From: UBA6183 sp964545895
GTDB taxonomy: Bacteria > Bacteroidota > Bacteroidia > UKL13-3
DNA length: 64,000 nucleotides
Reading direction: 5' to 3'
Assembly: GCA_964545895.1 (NCBI GenBank)
Contig: CAZJHS010000002.1
Coordinates: 33,445 to 97,444, forward strand
Shown here: piece after piece, positions 1-7,970 of the stretch
Numbering within the stretch: position 1 is the stretch's first letter
Layout: every line of letters begins with the position of its first letter
Notes under the pieces: generated by a model
The model's input: only the letters and a program-made list of their open reading frames with translations
Databases searched by the model: none
Told to the model about the DNA's origin: nothing
Translations under genes and position numbers: made by a program

Positions 1-69
1 CGTGGTGTTGTCATTTTCAATTAGATTTTATTAATTAGTGTAATAATTATATCCCTTAAATTACTAACT

Positions 70-621
70 ATGAATTTTATTAAAAATGTTTGCGGTGTTT
101 TCTATTCAAAACCTAGCTCATTAAAATTAAGCCTCCTTTTTTCGATAATGCTATTTTTGTTTTCCTGTGGCAAAGACGGTAAGTCTGGTGATGTTTATAT
201 CAGAATAACGAACGCATCAGGAATTTGCCCAATTACAGCTTATACAGATGACAACCCTGGCATACCCAATTCTTTTTACTTAAACACTTATTATAAATGT
301 AACTCCGGTACTTACCGCTACAGTTATATCGCTTGTCAGCAGTACTGGTATGGAACATACACAATCACAGCCGAAGATGGTAAAGACGGAGGTTTTTTTT
401 CTAATGGAGACAATGGAAAAACCAAAAGATATACGTTACAATGTTGGGGATATTCAGAACCTGACTTTACCTACACTTTAGGTAAAACAACTAATGGTTG
501 GAAAAAATATCCTGATATTGTTACAACATACGCAGATGGAACAACCATTAGAGTTTCTCGTGAATGCAGACCACTTCTAAATGCAAACGAGGAAGTTAAA
601 AACAATAAGTTGGCTAAGTAA
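70..621 (+). CDS. Hypothetical lipoprotein
   Basis: 183-residue protein that I do not recognise. Residues about 20-33 form a hydrophobic stretch ending in a lipobox-like Phe-Ser-Cys (Cys33), so it is probably a lipid-anchored envelope protein. The segment after the Cys (GKDGKSGD) is Gly/Asp/Lys rich. The body has many aromatic residues and several cysteines (for example in ICPI, YKC, IACQQYW and LQCWG) that could form disulfides after export. A strong terminator follows, and the next gene has its own candidate promoter, so it is probably monocistronic. The ATG at 70 is the only good start. Function unknown. Confidence 0.6.
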   Translation: MNFIKNVCGVFYSKPSSLKLSLLFSIMLFLFSCGKDGKSGDVYIRITNASGICPITAYTDDNPGIPNSFYLNTYYKCNSGTYRYSYIACQQYWYGTYTITAEDGKDGGFFSNGDNGKTKRYTLQCWGYSEPDFTYTLGKTTNGWKKYPDIVTTYADGTTIRVSRECRPLLNANEEVKNNKLAK

Positions 622-666
622 TAATTTTTTTAGAAACCGGCCGAGTAATCCGGTTTATGTGATACA

Positions 667-710
667 AAACAACCCCACCAAGTTTTACTTAGTGGGGTTG
701 TTTGTTTTGT
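667..710 (+). terminator. Intrinsic terminator after the first lipoprotein gene
   Basis: A 12-bp perfect stem (667-678 with 692-703) with a GTGGGGTTG core, followed by a T-rich tract. It lies 46 bases after the stop codon. Confidence 0.85.
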
Positions 711-833
711 TCTTTACACTACATCATAACTCAAGTACTCAAGGTAATGGATGGGCAAGGTTGTTATGTATTGAGGAAGTCACAATCTGTTTTTTTTACA
801 ATTCTTTTATAAAAATATAATTACCTTTAGTTT

Positions 834-2303
834 ATGAAACGAACAAGCCTACTTCTAATGGGTTTACTTCTACAAATTTTGTTAGTAAAAGCTCAACCCT
901 ATTTTCCTTTTCCAAACAAAGGAATTACTTACTTTGGTGGTTATTTAAACTCCAATATACATTATGCATTAGCTCCTTTAGATAGCATTGTAGGTCAACA
1001 ACCCAAGCAATACACCTTTGCTCCGGCTATTTTACCTGTGTATGATAATGAATCAAGTAAAGAATGTATTGCCAACGGATTAAACAGCATATTAGGAGCT
1101 AAAGTTGAAAACTATGGCGATACACTTTTTCAATTTTATAATTTCACTAACGCTTCAACTAAAATATATTTAAACACACCAATAGGCTATAGTTGGGTGG
1201 CATATTACGACTCAAGTGTGAAGGCAACGTTTACACACGACACCACAAAGATTTGGATGGCAAATGGCATTCCAGACACGGCACAAGTATTTAGTATTGT
1301 GGTTGAAAATTACGTTGATTTCGTAACGCCAATTGAATATAAACCCATGGTAATTGGCGCAAACACAGGACTCATTCAGTTCCCCATGTTTTATACGTTT
1401 CCTTACCCAACTAATTTGTTTGGCAACTTTGCTCCTTACGAGTTTAAAATATCACCACCACAAATACATAACATAACCTGGGATAGCATTTATAATTTTA
1501 ATGTGGGCGATGAGTTTCATGTAATGTATAATAAATATTGGTACGACAGATTTACGCCAAACTCGTTAGAAACAGATACCTTTAAAACGGTTTACGAGAT
1601 ATTACAACGTAATCAACCCAACCCCGATTCGCTTTGCTACTTAACCAAACGCCTTTCATACCAAAACTCATTTAAAAATGGTGTGTATACTCAAAAAGTA
1701 ATTTCGGATACCGAGAGTATTGGTTACAAACGCTGGGAGCCATATGATATTGAACCTTCGTTATATGTGAAACATCCATATTTCTCTTACACCATTGCCA
1801 ACGACCAACATGGATTATTTAAACTTAATCATATTCAGTTTATTGGTGATGGCAATGACTCGTGTATATATAATATATTTGATGCAGGATATTTCCCATC
1901 CAACAGATATTACAATGGACTTGGTGGACCCTACTTTGAACATAGCATTGATGGATCAACAGGATCTACAGGCCATGAAAGCTATCAATTAGTTTATTAC
2001 CGTAAAGGCAACAAAAGCTTCGGAGTTCCAATTCCAAAAACGGTAGGAATAACTGAAAGTATGCAGCAAGCATTGGTAACAGTTTATCCCAATCCGGCTG
2101 CACAATTTGTATCAATAAACTTAGCTACACCAACACTTAATGCAGAGTTCAATTTGTATGATGCAATAGGTAAATTGGTACTTACACAAAAACTTGCTGA
2201 GCAAACCAACATGATTGGTTTAACGCATTTACAAAAGGGTATGTACTTTTATAGCATTATGCAAGGCGAAAAAGTAGCTACAGGTAAACTTATTAAAGAA
2301 TAA
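834..2303 (+). CDS. T9SS-exported protein with C-terminal sorting domain
   Basis: 489 residues. An N-terminal Sec signal peptide (MKRTSLLLMGLLLQILLVKA, then Gln-Pro) is followed by a large body with no domain I can name. The last ~75 residues form a type A T9SS sorting domain: a VYPNPAAQ start, a central LYDAIGKLV strand and a final GMYFYSI...LIKE block. The protein is therefore expected to cross the outer membrane through the type IX system and be released or surface-anchored. TACCTTTA at 822-829 resembles the TAnnTTTG -7 box and leaves a very short leader. Substrate and role are unknown. Confidence 0.8.
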   Translation: MKRTSLLLMGLLLQILLVKAQPYFPFPNKGITYFGGYLNSNIHYALAPLDSIVGQQPKQYTFAPAILPVYDNESSKECIANGLNSILGAKVENYGDTLFQFYNFTNASTKIYLNTPIGYSWVAYYDSSVKATFTHDTTKIWMANGIPDTAQVFSIVVENYVDFVTPIEYKPMVIGANTGLIQFPMFYTFPYPTNLFGNFAPYEFKISPPQIHNITWDSIYNFNVGDEFHVMYNKYWYDRFTPNSLETDTFKTVYEILQRNQPNPDSLCYLTKRLSYQNSFKNGVYTQKVISDTESIGYKRWEPYDIEPSLYVKHPYFSYTIANDQHGLFKLNHIQFIGDGNDSCIYNIFDAGYFPSNRYYNGLGGPYFEHSIDGSTGSTGHESYQLVYYRKGNKSFGVPIPKTVGITESMQQALVTVYPNPAAQFVSINLATPTLNAEFNLYDAIGKLVLTQKLAEQTNMIGLTHLQKGMYFYSIMQGEKVATGKLIKE

Positions 2304-2371
2304 AAGCCGTTCAGGTTGACTAATTTTTAGTTTACTATTATAGTTTGTTGTTCTGCATACGGAAGGCAGGG

Positions 2372-2381
2372 CCGCGTGAAC
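2372..2381. repeat. Left arm of an inverted repeat flanking the MORN gene
   Basis: CCGCGTGAAC here is the exact reverse complement of GTTCACGCGG at 2835-2844, at the far end of the MORN gene. Both are GC-rich islands in AT-rich surroundings. Confidence 0.4.
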
Positions 2382-2384
2382 GGA

Positions 2385-2903
2385 TTATTCCCGCTTTATT
2401 ATTTCACCATCTTTATTGTAGTAAAGTTTCACAATTGGAATCAAACATGTAGTATCTTTATATTCAAATGCCACACCTGAAGGCTTTCCTGATAGATAGT
2501 TCATTAAATACCGTCTGTTACCCGATGAATAATAACCCACTGAAACACCTTCTTGTTTACCGTTGTTATATGTTTTAATAGATTCAAGGCTCCCGTCCTC
2601 ATAAAAATAATAATTCACGCCAACTTTTAATCCATCTTTATAAAATTCTTGCGATTGAACACGACCATTCGGATAGAAATATAAACAGGATCCTTCTAAA
2701 GATCCTTCCTTGAACCTAAGAATTTGATTAGGGATCGAGTCGCCATCATAATAACTAATATCAATATTTTGACTGCTTTTTTCTTTGCAACAATAGAATG
2801 TAAGCACCATAGATGTTAATGCAATGTTTAACCAGTTCACGCGGACCTGTGGTCCGTGTGCCGTTAAAATTCCTTTTATAAAATACATCAAGCCTTGTTT
2901 CAT
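2385..2903 (-). CDS. MORN-variant (YwqK-like) repeat lipoprotein
   Basis: 172 residues from the ATG at 2903. The longer TTG start at 2930 lies inside a perfect -7 box (2928-2935), so it is rejected. The body carries about four YwqK/MORN-type repeats (pattern G-x-x-x-G-x-x-x-x-Y-x-x-x-G, for example EGSCLYFYPNGRVQSQEF and GVNYYFYEDGSLESIKTY), a fold often found in secreted or toxin-associated Bacteroidota proteins. A hydrophobic stretch ending in Phe-Tyr-Cys-Cys suggests a lipobox. The signal sequence is preceded by an odd ~20-residue extension encoded by a GC-rich palindrome (2838-2860), so the true start could be a GTG inside it. Function unknown. Confidence 0.65.
   Translation of the reverse strand: MKQGLMYFIKGILTAHGPQVRVNWLNIALTSMVLTFYCCKEKSSQNIDISYYDGDSIPNQILRFKEGSLEGSCLYFYPNGRVQSQEFYKDGLKVGVNYYFYEDGSLESIKTYNNGKQEGVSVGYYSSGNRRYLMNYLSGKPSGVAFEYKDTTCLIPIVKLYYNKDGEIIKRE
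2835..2860. repeat. Right arm of the inverted repeat, itself a hairpin
   Basis: GTTCACGCGG at 2835-2844 pairs with the left arm at 2372-2381. Locally, CACGCGGACC (2838-2847) and GGTCCGTGTG (2851-2860) form a 10-bp stem with a 3-base loop. It lies inside the 5' coding part of the MORN gene. Confidence 0.45.
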
Positions 2904-2927
2904 ATTTTCTAAAAATTTAGAGGTACC

Positions 2928-2935
2928 CAAATGTA
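2928..2935 (-). promoter_or_regulatory. -7 box (TACATTTG) for the MORN lipoprotein gene
   Basis: Exact match to the Bacteroidota TAnnTTTG -7 consensus on the minus strand, 24 bases before the ATG at 2903. No convincing -33 element was seen. Confidence 0.55.
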
Positions 2936-3081
2936 AAAATTTTGTGCGAGTTTACTTCAACCCAATTTTGTTTTACTCCTATTTGTGGCTTAAAAAGGAT
3001 TTGTATATGCATACAGCTACGTACAAATAAAACTAACGCAAACAGGGCCACAAAGTGTTCTGTATTTTTTAGAATTATATA

Positions 3082-3193
3082 TATACTTGCAACCTGTATT
3101 TAGGTAACCTAAATAGGTTGTACTAAATACTACTTTAAACAATATTACTAACTACAATACAAGGCGTTGCATTTTACATGTAACGCCTTTTTT
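3082..3193 (+). promoter_or_regulatory. trmB leader: promoter-like box, palindrome and terminator hairpin
   Basis: TATACTTG at 3082-3089 resembles the -7 box. It is followed by a near-palindrome around 3091-3119 (AACCTgtATTTAGGT / ACCTAAATAGGTT). The leader ends in an intrinsic-terminator-like hairpin at 3161-3189 (AAGGCGTT with AACGCCTT) whose T tract stops six bases before the trmB ATG. This could be an attenuated leader or a short terminated RNA. I recognise no riboswitch class. Confidence 0.4.
3161..3193 (+). terminator. Terminator hairpin directly upstream of trmB
   Basis: An 8-bp perfect stem, AAGGCGTT (3161-3168) and AACGCCTT (3182-3189), running into a T-rich tract to 3193. The trmB start is at 3199. 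Confidence 0.7.
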
Positions 3194-3198
3194 ACCGC

Positions 3199-3936
3199 AT
3201 GGCTAAACAAAAACTAAAGCGATTTAAAGAATTTGCCGAATATCCGCACACCTTTGATTTTGCATACAACCTAAAAGGCAAATGGCACCAAGAAGTTTTT
3301 AAAAACAACAACCCCATTGTGCTTGAGTTAGGCTGCGGTAAAGGTGAATATACGGTTGCGCTGGCCCAGCAATTTCCGCACAAAAACTTTATAGGCATTG
3401 ATATAAAAAGCAACCGCATGTGGGTGGGTGCCAAAAAAGCGCTCGAAAATAACATGCACAATGTAGGCTTTATGCGCGCACTCATGCACCGCATTAACGA
3501 GCTATTTGATGCTGGCGAAGTAGATGAAATTTGGATTACTTTTCCCGATCCTTTTGTGCGCATACGCAGTGCAAAACACCGCTTAACGCACACCCGCTTT
3601 TTGCGCCTATACCAACAAATTTTAAAACCTGATGGTATCATAAATTTTAAAACAGATAGTGATGAGTTGTTTGCATTTACCCAAAATATGCTCGAGCATT
3701 TAAACATCGCCCCAATTGTTACCGATTATGATGTACATGCCAACCCCCAAGCAGATCCTATGCTAAAAAATGTACGTACCTATTACGAAAATTTATTTAT
3801 GGGCAAGGGCAAAAAAATTAAGTTTACCCAATTTAAACTTAACCAACTAACCGAGGTAAGCGCAAAAGCTTTTGAAGATTGGTTTGAAACCGAAAGGTTA
3901 AAATTGGTAGAACAAGGATTAAGCACCGGCATATAA
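3199..3936 (+). CDS. trmB: tRNA (guanine-N7)-methyltransferase
   Basis: 245 residues, normal length for TrmB, which methylates G46 of tRNAs with S-adenosylmethionine. Residues ~44-50 (LELGCGKGEY) are the SAM-binding motif I, followed by the acidic FIGIDIKSNR strand. The segment WITFPDPFVRIRSAKHRL matches the family FPDPW-x-K-x-R-H-x-x-R-R-L signature, with Phe in place of the usual Trp. The Asp of FPDP and the later FKTDSDELF strand are kept. It sits between the MORN gene and menE, and menE has its own promoter box. The notable feature is the terminator hairpin just before its start. Confidence 0.92.
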   Translation: MAKQKLKRFKEFAEYPHTFDFAYNLKGKWHQEVFKNNNPIVLELGCGKGEYTVALAQQFPHKNFIGIDIKSNRMWVGAKKALENNMHNVGFMRALMHRINELFDAGEVDEIWITFPDPFVRIRSAKHRLTHTRFLRLYQQILKPDGIINFKTDSDELFAFTQNMLEHLNIAPIVTDYDVHANPQADPMLKNVRTYYENLFMGKGKKIKFTQFKLNQLTEVSAKAFEDWFETERLKLVEQGLSTGI

Positions 3937-3985
3937 TTTCCTCATTTTCATGATAAACCTTAGGTTATTAAACAATTTGGTTAAT

Positions 3986-3993
3986 TAACTTTG
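3986..3993 (+). promoter_or_regulatory. -7 box (TAACTTTG) for menE
   Basis: Perfect TAnnTTTG match whose last G is five bases before the menE ATG, implying a leaderless or almost leaderless mRNA. Confidence 0.6.
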
Positions 3994-3997
3994 TACC

Positions 3998-5086
3998 ATG
4001 CAAACCATTTTTGCGCTAAACCAAGCATATAGCTTTGCCGATGTAAAGGCAGGTAATTTTCATTTTAGTGATGAGTACTTTCAGCACACTTTTAACTTTT
4101 GTAAAAAATGGCTGAATGGCACTAGCCACTTTACATTTAATACATCGGGTAGTACAGGTTCGCCTAAAATTTTTGATGCACAACGCCATCAAATGTTAGC
4201 AAGTGCACAAGGTACCATTGCTGCTTTAGGTTTAACTGCTGATGAGCATATTTTACTTTGTATTAGCACCAAAATGATTGGTGGTGCAATGATGTTAGTT
4301 AGGGCATTAGAGTTAGGTTGCGATTTAACCATAGTAAACCCAAACTCAAACCCGCTTGAAAACTGCGAGGTTAATCATCACTTTACCTTAGCATCGTTTG
4401 TACCCATGCAGGTATACGAAATACAAAACGATAGTTTACTGGCACAAAAACTACAAGGATTTAAAAATATACTTTTGGGTGGTGCGCCTGCTTGTAGCGG
4501 TACATTAACCTCGTTTGGCCAGCTAAGCAATAATGTTTGGCAAACCTATGGCATGACCGAAACCCTTAGCCACATTGCACTTAAAAAGGTAGGTAGAGAT
4601 AATTACTACACCACTTTGCCTGGTGTAAAAATTAAAATAGACGACCATGATTGCCTTTGTATTGAGGCCGAGGTAACCGATAACCAATGGCTAATTACCA
4701 ACGATGTAATTAACCTAATTGATGATACCCATTTTGAATTGCGTGGCAGAATTGATGACGTGATAAATAGCGGTGGTATTAAAATTTTTAGTTATGATGT
4801 GGAGCATGCCATTATGGAAAAATTTGCTGCACTTGAAATGCCTCCCAAGCCTTTATTTGTGTGCAGGCAACCCGATGATAAATACGGAGAAACCGTTGTG
4901 GTAATTATGCTAGGCGAGCCCTTGGATGATGCCATTATTGCACAGCTTATACAACACTGTAAAGACACCTTGGGTAAATACGCTGCACCTAAACACTTTT
5001 ACTTTGTAAACGAATTTGAGAAGCTTGAAAGTGGTAAATTGGATAAAAAAAACACCCTTAATAAGATTATAAATCAACATAACTAA
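3998..5086 (+). CDS. menE: Short MenE-like O-succinylbenzoate-CoA ligase
   Basis: 362 residues, an ANL-superfamily acyl-adenylate synthetase of the short form found in Bacteroidota menaquinone loci. Visible motifs are the P-loop-like TSGSTGSPK near residues 46-55, the QTYGMTET adenylate-binding motif, the GRIDDVINSGGIKI hinge, and a C-terminal LESGKLDKK with the catalytic Lys. MenE makes O-succinylbenzoyl-CoA in menaquinone synthesis, the quinone that would feed anaerobic respiration. No other men gene is in the window, so the substrate is inferred from length and motif spacing. It could instead be another small AMP-binding ligase. Confidence 0.75.
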   Translation: MQTIFALNQAYSFADVKAGNFHFSDEYFQHTFNFCKKWLNGTSHFTFNTSGSTGSPKIFDAQRHQMLASAQGTIAALGLTADEHILLCISTKMIGGAMMLVRALELGCDLTIVNPNSNPLENCEVNHHFTLASFVPMQVYEIQNDSLLAQKLQGFKNILLGGAPACSGTLTSFGQLSNNVWQTYGMTETLSHIALKKVGRDNYYTTLPGVKIKIDDHDCLCIEAEVTDNQWLITNDVINLIDDTHFELRGRIDDVINSGGIKIFSYDVEHAIMEKFAALEMPPKPLFVCRQPDDKYGETVVVIMLGEPLDDAIIAQLIQHCKDTLGKYAAPKHFYFVNEFEKLESGKLDKKNTLNKIINQHN

Positions 5087-5146
5087 TTGATTAATAAATA
5101 AATTAGGCTTTACTTAAAATTAACTTTTTTTAAAAGCAGAGTTTTT

Positions 5147-5154
5147 TATATTCG
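5147..5154 (+). promoter_or_regulatory. -7 box (TATATTCG) for the DUF2795 gene
   Basis: One mismatch to TAnnTTTG, 24 bases upstream of the ATG at 5179, in a very AT-rich region. Confidence 0.45.
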
Positions 5155-5178
5155 CATTAAATATAAAATATAAATACT

Positions 5179-5400
5179 ATGTACTGGACATTAGAATTAG
5201 CCTCATACCTTGACGATGCGCCATGGCCGGCCACTAAAGATGAATTGATTGACTACGCTATTCGTAGCGGAGCACCACTTGAAGTAATTGAAAACTTACA
5301 AGAAATGGAAGATGATGGTGAACCTTTTGAAAGTATTGAAGAGGTTTGGCCTGATTATCCAACCAACGAAGATTACTTTTATAACGAAGACGAGCTTTAA
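5179..5400 (+). CDS. DUF2795 small acidic protein
   Basis: 73 residues, strongly acidic C-terminal half (many Glu/Asp, ending NEDEL). The sequence MYWTLELASYLDDAPWPATK and the following DELIDYAIRSGAPLEV are characteristic of the highly conserved DUF2795 family of Bacteroidota. The function of the family is not known to me. It is probably monocistronic, with its own -7 box and a strong bidirectional terminator downstream. Confidence 0.88.
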   Translation: MYWTLELASYLDDAPWPATKDELIDYAIRSGAPLEVIENLQEMEDDGEPFESIEEVWPDYPTNEDYFYNEDEL

Positions 5401-5533
5401 ACCCAAATTAATCAATAGAAGTATTCTACTTGATTTAGTTGGGTTTACCCCGATTAGCATTTGTTCAGCAATTTGTAAAAATTGATGATTACAAATTCTT
5501 TATCGATTGAGTATTTAATACTGAATAACGGGT

Positions 5534-5573
5534 AAAAAAAGGGGTTATCAATTACTTGATAACCCCTTTTTTT
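5534..5573. terminator. Bidirectional terminator between DUF2795 and the Fic-HTH gene
   Basis: An 11-bp perfect GC/AT stem (5541-5551 with 5556-5566), extended by an A7 tract on the left and a T7 tract on the right. It can therefore terminate the converging transcripts on both strands. Confidence 0.92.
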
Positions 5574-5595
5574 ATGGTACTTAAAATAACTGCAA

Positions 5596-6756
5596 TTATT
5601 CTTCCATGCCTTCAGTATCATCGGCCACAAACGGACTTTGATATTGAGATAGGAAGCTATTTTTACTTTCGGCTACATTAACCGCATAGCGTAATCCGGC
5701 ACCTTTACCAATTACTTTTACCAAATTAAGTTCAAGCAAAGTAGCAAAATCGCGTTGTATGGTTTTACGGTTACAATCAAACTCGGTTACCAACTCCTTG
5801 GTGCTAATAAATCCTTTGTGTTGAATGATGTACATGATTAACTTTTGGCGTTGATTTAATACCGCATCATCAAACTCTTTTAATCTATAACCACGCTCAA
5901 ACACGTAGTTCATAATATTTTTCTGACGAGGATTTAATTTATCAAACTCAACCTGTTGGCGGAAATAAGAACGTAAAAGTGTGCGCGTTCTATCCAGCTG
6001 ATTGGTATACATCATCATCCCAAAATCAAGCATCTGCTGATCGGTTGCTGCAATTTTTTCTACATCGCGGGTTTCGCCCAAAAACACTTGATAATCGGCC
6101 TTGCTTAGGTAAAGCTCATGCTCTATACTAAACAATCCTTGCATGTTTACCTCTTGCTTAGTTAACCAAAAATTTTGCATTAAGCTGGCTATTTTTGATT
6201 TGGCTTCGCTAAATAAACGCAGTTGTAAAAGTTTAAAATGCAATACCCAACTTTTTACCACAGCATGATGCTCGGTATCGTGGTTCATGTACTCAAACAA
6301 ACTTTCTAGTTCAAGTTCGGTTGAAGCCGTTAAGCGCTCGGGAGCACGGGTAGCATTTACAGTAAACAAGTTCACATCATCGCGGTTGTTATATAAATCT
6401 AACACCAAAATTTTATGCAGCTGATACAACATACCAACATTAATTGGCTGATCAAGCTGTGTATTTAACCACTCTTCTGCCTTAATGTATTGCTCAATGC
6501 CACGCTCGTTAAATGCCTTAGGTTTTATCTTACCCTCTACAATATACTTAACAGTTTTTATGTCAATTAAGTTATGGTCGATGGCGTTAGCATAATACGT
6601 GCGTAAAATAGCGCTATTGGTTTGCTCTATCTGTTTAAGATGTTCGGGCAAATCAATAAAATCATATATTTTAAGCAATTCGGCATAGTGATGAAAGCAA
6701 TCGTAGTGATTACTTTCTATAGCTATTGCTGGTTCAAGTTTATTTACCAATATCAT
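5596..6756 (-). CDS. Degenerate Fic-domain protein fused to a DNA-binding HTH
   Basis: 386 residues from the ATG at 6756. The longer TTG start at 6765 sits in the promoter box. The helical N-terminal two-thirds follows the Fic-family architecture, but the catalytic HPFx(D/E)GNGRxxR motif appears as RLFSEAKSKIAS at residues ~180-191. The catalytic His is replaced by Arg, the Asn by Lys and the Arg by Lys, while Phe and the acidic residue remain. The upstream inhibitory-helix region is also degenerate. The C-terminal ~90 residues (from LNPRQKNIM) contain a winged helix with a DeoR/MarR-like KELVTEFDCNRKTIQRDF helix-turn-helix. I infer a transcription factor built on a dead Fic fold, with target unknown. 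It is monocistronic and convergent with DUF2795. Confidence 0.65.
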   Translation of the reverse strand: MILVNKLEPAIAIESNHYDCFHHYAELLKIYDFIDLPEHLKQIEQTNSAILRTYYANAIDHNLIDIKTVKYIVEGKIKPKAFNERGIEQYIKAEEWLNTQLDQPINVGMLYQLHKILVLDLYNNRDDVNLFTVNATRAPERLTASTELELESLFEYMNHDTEHHAVVKSWVLHFKLLQLRLFSEAKSKIASLMQNFWLTKQEVNMQGLFSIEHELYLSKADYQVFLGETRDVEKIAATDQQMLDFGMMMYTNQLDRTRTLLRSYFRQQVEFDKLNPRQKNIMNYVFERGYRLKEFDDAVLNQRQKLIMYIIQHKGFISTKELVTEFDCNRKTIQRDFATLLELNLVKVIGKGAGLRYAVNVAESKNSFLSQYQSPFVADDTEGMEE

Positions 6757-6762
6757 ACACCT

Positions 6763-6770
6763 CAAAACTA
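6763..6770 (-). promoter_or_regulatory. -7 box (TAGTTTTG) for the Fic-HTH gene
   Basis: Perfect TAnnTTTG match on the minus strand, six bases between its last G and the ATG at 6756, implying a leaderless transcript. Confidence 0.6.
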
Positions 6771-6995
6771 CAAGGCTTTGATATTGCTTTTTTGATACCC
6801 TACTTTTAAAACATAGTGGATATTGTAGTTTAGCTTAGCTATTACAAACACAAAAACGTGTAAAGGCTTATCAATTGCGACATTAAGCGCTTCTTAAAAA
6901 ATAGACACGCACAAAAAAACTGCGTGGATAATTGGTGCATAAACAATGCTTGACTGCTAACTATTGCGACAATAATTATACATCAAGCCTAAAAA

Positions 6996-7793
6996 TCACA
7001 ACTTAAACAACACTGCTAATAGGCTGAAAATACTCATACAAACAGCAACAATAACCAGATAAATTTGCGCAATTTTTAAGCTTATTGCTTGCACGGTTTG
7101 CTTAATTTGTTTCGACCACCAAGTATAAAAAGCAGCAACAGGTGCAAAGCATAACAGCCAAATATAAAAGCCAAGCAAATGTTTGGTACTAAAGAAAAAC
7201 AACAACATAAATACGTTGCCAATTATCATCATGGTGGTACTTAAAATAAGTACACGTTTAGGACTAAACACTACGGCAATGGTAATATCACCTTGCTCGG
7301 CATCGGCTGGTGCTGTATGCAATTGCAACATTGGAATAATTGCTCCTACCATAAAAGCTACTGCTTGTATAGCTAAAAAATTAGGCGATAATTCGGCACC
7401 AGGCATTACATAAATACCAATGGCAAAAACCAAAGGACCACACAAAAAAATATTTAGCAAATAGGCTACAAAACTTAACTTTTTAAATCGGGTTGATGGA
7501 TGAAAGTAAAGCACATAAAACAAAACAAATAATGTAGCCAACAGTGCACTTTTAATGGATACAACGCTTAATAAACCAACTCCAATTAAGCTAATTAAAA
7601 CAGGCACGCTATTAAACTCTTTAAACTGAGCAGCCATAAAAACACCCGCAAAAATAAAGGCATGTAATGCCAGCAACAATACAATTACTGCTTGTAAAGA
7701 TACTCCGCTTAATCTGCTTAAAGCAAACACCGAAACAGGCAGCATAACTAAGCCATACTTTACTGCATTAAAATAATTTTTTGCACTTATCAT
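6996..7793 (-). CDS. UbiA-prenyltransferase-like membrane protein
   Basis: 265 residues with eight to nine predicted membrane segments. The region QLHTAPADAEQGDITIAVV (residues ~158-176) resembles the second Asp-rich loop of the UbiA superfamily (Q-x-x-D-x-x-x-D-x-x-x-G-x-x-T-L-A-V). The expected first N-x-x-x-D-x-x-x-D loop is not intact: its likely equivalent reads MAAQFKEFNSVP. The protein may therefore be inactive as a prenyltransferase or bind a different substrate. It could alternatively be an unrelated integral membrane protein. No neighbour explains it. The 239-base gap to the Fic gene shows only AT-rich sequence. Confidence 0.45.
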   Translation of the reverse strand: MISAKNYFNAVKYGLVMLPVSVFALSRLSGVSLQAVIVLLLALHAFIFAGVFMAAQFKEFNSVPVLISLIGVGLLSVVSIKSALLATLFVLFYVLYFHPSTRFKKLSFVAYLLNIFLCGPLVFAIGIYVMPGAELSPNFLAIQAVAFMVGAIIPMLQLHTAPADAEQGDITIAVVFSPKRVLILSTTMMIIGNVFMLLFFFSTKHLLGFYIWLLCFAPVAAFYTWWSKQIKQTVQAISLKIAQIYLVIVAVCMSIFSLLAVLFKL

Positions 7794-7947
7794 GTTGCAA
7801 AGAAAAGCGATAAACCATATTTAAGAAAATTTTATTAATCAATGCGAATGCCTGATTTTTAAGGTACTTAACGGTACATAGTCTTTTACAGTAAATGAAT
7901 AACAAGGCATATTCCATCACACTATATGGCTTAATACGGTTTTTAAA

Positions 7948-7955
7948 TAAATTTG
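7948..7955 (+). promoter_or_regulatory. -7 box (TAAATTTG) for the two-component operon
   Basis: Perfect TAnnTTTG match, 15 bases before the ATG at 7971. The TTG inside it is not used as a start. Confidence 0.6.
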
Positions 7956-7970
7956 TTAAAAAGCAACTGT

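Noticed and set aside
581..820. Plus-strand ORF of ~79 codons after the first lipoprotein gene
   Set aside because: It reads through the terminator at 667-710 and overlaps the upstream gene out of frame.
2824..3030. Plus-strand ORF of ~68 codons
   Set aside because: Antisense to the MORN gene start and composed of palindrome and promoter sequence. No signal or domain.
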